8,820 nucleotides of DNA, from the NCBI GenBank assembly GCA_007120915.1, contig SKMT01000367.1, forward strand, positions 1 through 8,820. The letters are read 5' to 3'. The position numbers and the translations under genes were made by a program. The stretch is from Myxococcales bacterium. Lineage in GTDB: Bacteria; Myxococcota_A; Bradymonadia; Bradymonadales; Bradymonadaceae. This document shows, piece after piece, positions 6,313-8,820 of the stretch. The notes under the pieces were generated by a model. That model was not told where the DNA came from, searched no databases, and saw only the letters and a list, made by a program, of their open reading frames with translations. Position 1 is the first letter of the stretch, and each line of letters opens with the position of its first letter.

Positions 6313-6843
6313 TCAGTCTCGGTACTCGGCGCGCAACTCTTCGAGGTACAGCTCGTCGTCGACATCGTCGGGCAGGTCGTCTCCGTCGCCGCCGGCCGGA
6401 TCCGATTGCGGCTGGCCTCCATCCTCGTCGTCTTCAAATCGCCGCTTCGCCAGCAAACTGACCACGCCGATGGCGATGGCGAGCCCGCCGACGATCCCGC
6501 CCAGCAGTGTCATCTGATCGGAAACGGGGGGCTCAATCAGCTCGTAGCCCTCACCGTAGCGCTCGATCAGCGTCACCTTGATCTCTTCGGCGCTCATCCC
6601 CTGCTCGGCCATCCGCTGGATGTCCCGGCGGGTCTCAGCGGCATTGGCGGAGGGACACATCGCCAGTGACTGCCCCGGGCAGTAGGGACTTTCGATCTTT
6701 TCGGAGACCTGACTGGTGATGTGCGAAATCTCCCGGGGATCGGGCTCCCCGGCCGCAACAGTCACTGAGACCATCAACAGCGAACAGACCGCAACCCACA
6801 AGGCCATTCGCATCGGATGAAGCAACGTCGTTTTCCTGCTCAT
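6313..6843 (-). CDS. CcmH-like cytochrome c biogenesis protein, Cx7C variant
   Basis: The 176-residue protein resembles the N-terminal (Ccl2-type) half of CcmH, which helps keep apocytochrome haem-binding cysteines reduced for haem attachment. Residues about 10-31 form a signal or anchor helix ending VTVAAG. The helical core (residues about 38-105) holds YCPGQSLAMCPS, then an RRDIQRM...GMSAEEI...YGEGYELIEPP run typical of CcmH. A second membrane helix is at 112-132 (LLGGIVGGLAIAIGVVSLLA), followed by an acidic cytoplasmic tail of about 44 residues. The usual CxxC (RCPVCQ) is replaced by C55-x7-C63; as I recall, similar CPGxxL...CPS forms occur in other bacteria, so the redox role may differ. 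ATG 6843 overlaps the stop of the M61 gene as TGATG, indicating coupled translation; an upstream start at 6873 in the same frame would overlap that gene by 31 bases. No other ccm gene is in the window. Confidence 0.72.
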   Translation of the reverse strand: MSRKTTLLHPMRMALWVAVCSLLMVSVTVAAGEPDPREISHITSQVSEKIESPYCPGQSLAMCPSANAAETRRDIQRMAEQGMSAEEIKVTLIERYGEGYELIEPPVSDQMTLLGGIVGGLAIAIGVVSLLAKRRFEDDEDGGQPQSDPAGGDGDDLPDDVDDELYLEELRAEYRD

Positions 6844-8615
6844 CAGCCATCCCATTGCGTGGTGCCGAGCCAACCTTCGAGTAGCCGCGTCTGGCGGTCA
6901 GTTCGTTCGTCGTTCACTTTCAGTTCCATCTCATCGGGAGGGGCTTCCCCGAGGGTGACCGGCTGTTCGATCAGCCGGCCGCGCCGGATCAGATCCACCG
7001 TCACCGTATCCCCCGGTGAATACCGGGCGATCACCTCGCCGATGTCTTCGCCCCGCACCGATCGTTTGTCAACGGCGATCAGTTCATCGCCCACATACAG
7101 CCCGTGCTCGTCTGCGGGGCCATCTCGGAACACGAATCGTACTTCGCGGCGTTTGCCGCTGCGCTTTTTGGTTTTCACGCCCAGCCAGGCATCACCCCCG
7201 CCATCGGGGCATAACTGCAAACCGACGGGCTCAAGAAACTGTTCCCAGTCGATGGGCGAGGCGGTGCGAATCAACATCTCGAACACCTGCGACGGATCAG
7301 CGCCTGCTTCGGCGGCTACTGCCTCTTCGACGGCCTGCGGGGGAAACCCGCGATCTGCTTCGCGGACGTACTCGTTGTACAGCCGCCGGACCGCGTCGGC
7401 CATGGTGCGCTCTCCGTCGGTGTTGTCGCGAATCCATAGATCGAGCAGCCACACCGCCAACTCGCCCTTCAGGTAGTAGGACACCGAGCTGTTGGGTGTG
7501 TTCTCGTCGCGCTGATACAGCTTGATCCAGGCGTCGAAGCTCGCCTCTTCGAGTGACTGAACGAATCTGCCCGGCACGCTGTGCAACTGCTTAATGCGCT
7601 TTTCGAGCAGCTCAATATAGCGCTTTGGGCTGACCACTCCGGCTTCCAGCAAGTTGTAGGTGTCGTAATAGCTGGTCACCCCTTCGACCACCCACAGCGA
7701 CGGGGTGTAGTTTTCGCGCTGATAGTCGAAGGGCCCCAACTGCTCGGGGCGAAGACGTTTGACGTTGTAGGCGTGGAAGTGCTCGTGGCTGAGCAGCCGC
7801 AGCACATTGGCGAAGTCTTTGTCATAGTCGCCGTCATCGTCCTCTTCGACATCTGCGAGCGCATCGGGGGAGAAGATGTTCACACTGCTGTGTCGATGCT
7901 CCAGCCCTCCCCAACTGTCGGGGACCACATGGTTGATGAAGACGTAGCGCTCGTAGGGGATTTCGCCGAACATCGCCGCGTTCTGCTGCACAATGGTCGG
8001 CACTTCCCGCTGAAACGCCTCCAGGTCGACCTCTTCATCGCTCCAGAACACGCAGCGGTGCTGTACCCCCTGCACCTCGAAGTCGAAGTACTGATGAGGG
8101 CCCATCTCCACCGGGCTGTCGTAGAGCTCGTCGAAATCCCGGGCGATAAAACACCCAGGCTCCTCGCCCCGGCGCACCAGCCCGCAGAACAGCTCCCAGT
8201 CCGGCTGTGGTGGGTGGACGGTCAGCCGCACCGATTCGTCCAGTCTTTCGTCGGGATACAGACAGCAGGCGACGGGATTGACGAACGCATGCGAGCCGTC
8301 GACGTGATTGAACCGCGGCGAGATCTCGAAGCCGTACACCTGATAGGTCACGCAGATCTCATCACAATCTGAGGCATCAACCCGCCAGCTCGACTTGTCG
8401 ATCTTTTCGACGTCCACCGGCTGACCACCGCCGGTGACCTCCAGTTCCTGCAGATGCCGGGCATAATCGCGCACCTTGTAGCTGCCGGGAGTCCACACCG
8501 GCAGCCGCAACACCACCTCGTCGCTCTCCTCCAGGTCGGGCACCCTCATCTCCACCTGCAACAGATGGCTGTGGGGGCGGGGCACCGAAATGTCAAAAGA
8601 GATCATCTCACCCAT
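6843..8615 (-). CDS. M61-family metallopeptidase with C-terminal PDZ domain
   Basis: The 590-residue protein matches family M61, whose founding member is a glycyl aminopeptidase of Sphingomonas. Residues about 1-165 form the N-terminal beta domain (LRLPVWTPGSYKVRDYARH). The thermolysin-like catalytic part follows, with WGGLEHRHSS (about 235-244), the zinc motif HEHFH (277-281, in SHEHFHAYNVKRLRP) and the third ligand Glu311 in WVVEGVTSYY. A PDZ domain spans about 476-556 (GPADEHGLYVGDELIAVDKRSV). All catalytic residues are present, so it should be active. There is no signal peptide, so it is predicted to be cytosolic. ATG 8615 is chosen over TTG 8657 because AGAAGG lies six bases upstream. 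It heads a two-gene operon, its TGA overlapping the ATG of the CcmH-like gene. The physiological substrate is not known from sequence. Confidence 0.92.
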   Translation of the reverse strand: MGEMISFDISVPRPHSHLLQVEMRVPDLEESDEVVLRLPVWTPGSYKVRDYARHLQELEVTGGGQPVDVEKIDKSSWRVDASDCDEICVTYQVYGFEISPRFNHVDGSHAFVNPVACCLYPDERLDESVRLTVHPPQPDWELFCGLVRRGEEPGCFIARDFDELYDSPVEMGPHQYFDFEVQGVQHRCVFWSDEEVDLEAFQREVPTIVQQNAAMFGEIPYERYVFINHVVPDSWGGLEHRHSSVNIFSPDALADVEEDDDGDYDKDFANVLRLLSHEHFHAYNVKRLRPEQLGPFDYQRENYTPSLWVVEGVTSYYDTYNLLEAGVVSPKRYIELLEKRIKQLHSVPGRFVQSLEEASFDAWIKLYQRDENTPNSSVSYYLKGELAVWLLDLWIRDNTDGERTMADAVRRLYNEYVREADRGFPPQAVEEAVAAEAGADPSQVFEMLIRTASPIDWEQFLEPVGLQLCPDGGGDAWLGVKTKKRSGKRREVRFVFRDGPADEHGLYVGDELIAVDKRSVRGEDIGEVIARYSPGDTVTVDLIRRGRLIEQPVTLGEAPPDEMELKVNDERTDRQTRLLEGWLGTTQWDG

Positions 8616-8621
8616 CGCGAA

Positions 8622-8627
8622 CCTTCT
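8622..8627 (-). promoter_or_regulatory. Ribosome binding site of the M61 gene
   Basis: On the minus strand AGAAGG precedes ATG 8615 by six bases. It decides for this start against TTG 8657, which has no such site and would place this ribosome site inside the coding frame. Confidence 0.65.
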
Positions 8628-8673
8628 GTAGAGAACCAGGCCATCTACATCTGCCAACCGGCGAACAAACCCA

Positions 8674-8701
8674 ATTATTCACAGCAGCCCGGCGCAGACA
8701 A
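8674..8701 (-). promoter_or_regulatory. Promoter of the M61-CcmH-like operon
   Basis: On the minus strand TTGTCT (-35, 8696-8701; 4 of 6 consensus bases) and AATAAT (-10, 8674-8679; 5 of 6) are separated by 16 bp. Transcription would start near 8667, leaving a leader of about 50 bases before ATG 8615. This is the best-looking sigma-70 promoter in the window. It stands about 10 bp from a heptamer repeat array that would lie just upstream of it. Confidence 0.5.
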
Positions 8702-8710
8702 ATGGTGAGT

Positions 8711-8820
8711 ACCCAGCACCCAACGCCCAACGCCCAGCACCCAGCACCCAGCGCCCCGCACCCAGCACCCAGCACCCAGCGCCCAGAGCCCAGAACCCAG
8801 CGCCCAGCGCCCAGCGCCCA
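8711..8820. repeat. Degenerate heptamer tandem array, running off the window
   Basis: Fifteen full units and a partial one follow a strict period of 7 with consensus RCCCAGC (for example ACCCAGC, GCCCAGC, ACCCAAC, GCCCAGA). Substitutions fall mainly at unit positions 1, 6 and 7, and no indels are seen. The array starts about 10 bp beyond the -35 box of the M61 promoter and continues past the right edge. Period-7 repeats (STRRs) of this general kind are known from cyanobacteria. No coding role is apparent. Confidence 0.93.

Noticed and set aside
7581..8372. 263-codon plus-strand frame opposite the M61 gene
   Set aside because: It is antisense to the catalytic region that carries HEHFH and WVVEG, with no recognisable domain and no ribosome site noted.
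8711..8820. CRISPR array or coding repeat protein
   Set aside because: The unit is 7 bp with no spacers, and a strict 7-bp period does not preserve a reading frame in a way that suggests a repeat protein; no start or ribosome site leads into it.

Overview
The window is GC-rich (estimated at a little over 60%), densely coded bacterial DNA. It holds six complete or nearly complete genes plus the 5' end of a seventh. The proteins are unusually rich in Asp and Glu, several with acidic tails. Together with the gene types (large bacterial acyl-CoA oxidase, Cx7C-type CcmH-like protein, M61-PDZ peptidase) this would suit a delta-proteobacterial lineage such as Myxococcota/Bradymonadia, possibly salt-adapted. 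That placement is an inference from style, not from a marker gene.

Left part (1-3008). The left edge carries the first 49 codons of a minus-strand gene that reads like the start of a GAF-type sensor. It is divergent from a large plus-strand gene (288-2741) encoding a TerB-like domain fused to a full acyl-CoA oxidase/dehydrogenase. The 267 bp after that gene hold a degenerate heptamer repeat, which runs into the stop codon, and a 119-bp unit duplicated in tandem with 95 identical bases.

Middle part (3009-6304). A minus-strand NRDE/TANGO2-family gene (3009-3749) is divergent from a small protein with three CxxC...CxxC zinc ribbons (3968-4498). The 218-bp gap between them contains a perfect 6-bp inverted repeat. 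A six-domain S1 protein of the RpsA type (4616-6304) follows, with a consensus -35 box and a small hairpin in its leader.

Right part (6305-8820). Two minus-strand genes form an operon: an M61 metallopeptidase with a PDZ domain (8615-6843) and a CcmH-like membrane protein (6843-6313), linked by a TGATG stop/start overlap. A good promoter lies just upstream (8674-8701). Beyond it, running off the window, is a second heptamer array of a different sequence (8711-8820). The S1 and CcmH-like genes converge with only 8 bp between their stop codons.

No coherent defence or mobile system is visible. The most unusual items are the TerB-acyl-CoA oxidase fusion, the duplicated 119-bp element, the period-7 repeats beside genes, the triple zinc-ribbon protein, and the coupling of a cytosolic M61 peptidase to an orphan CcmH-like protein.
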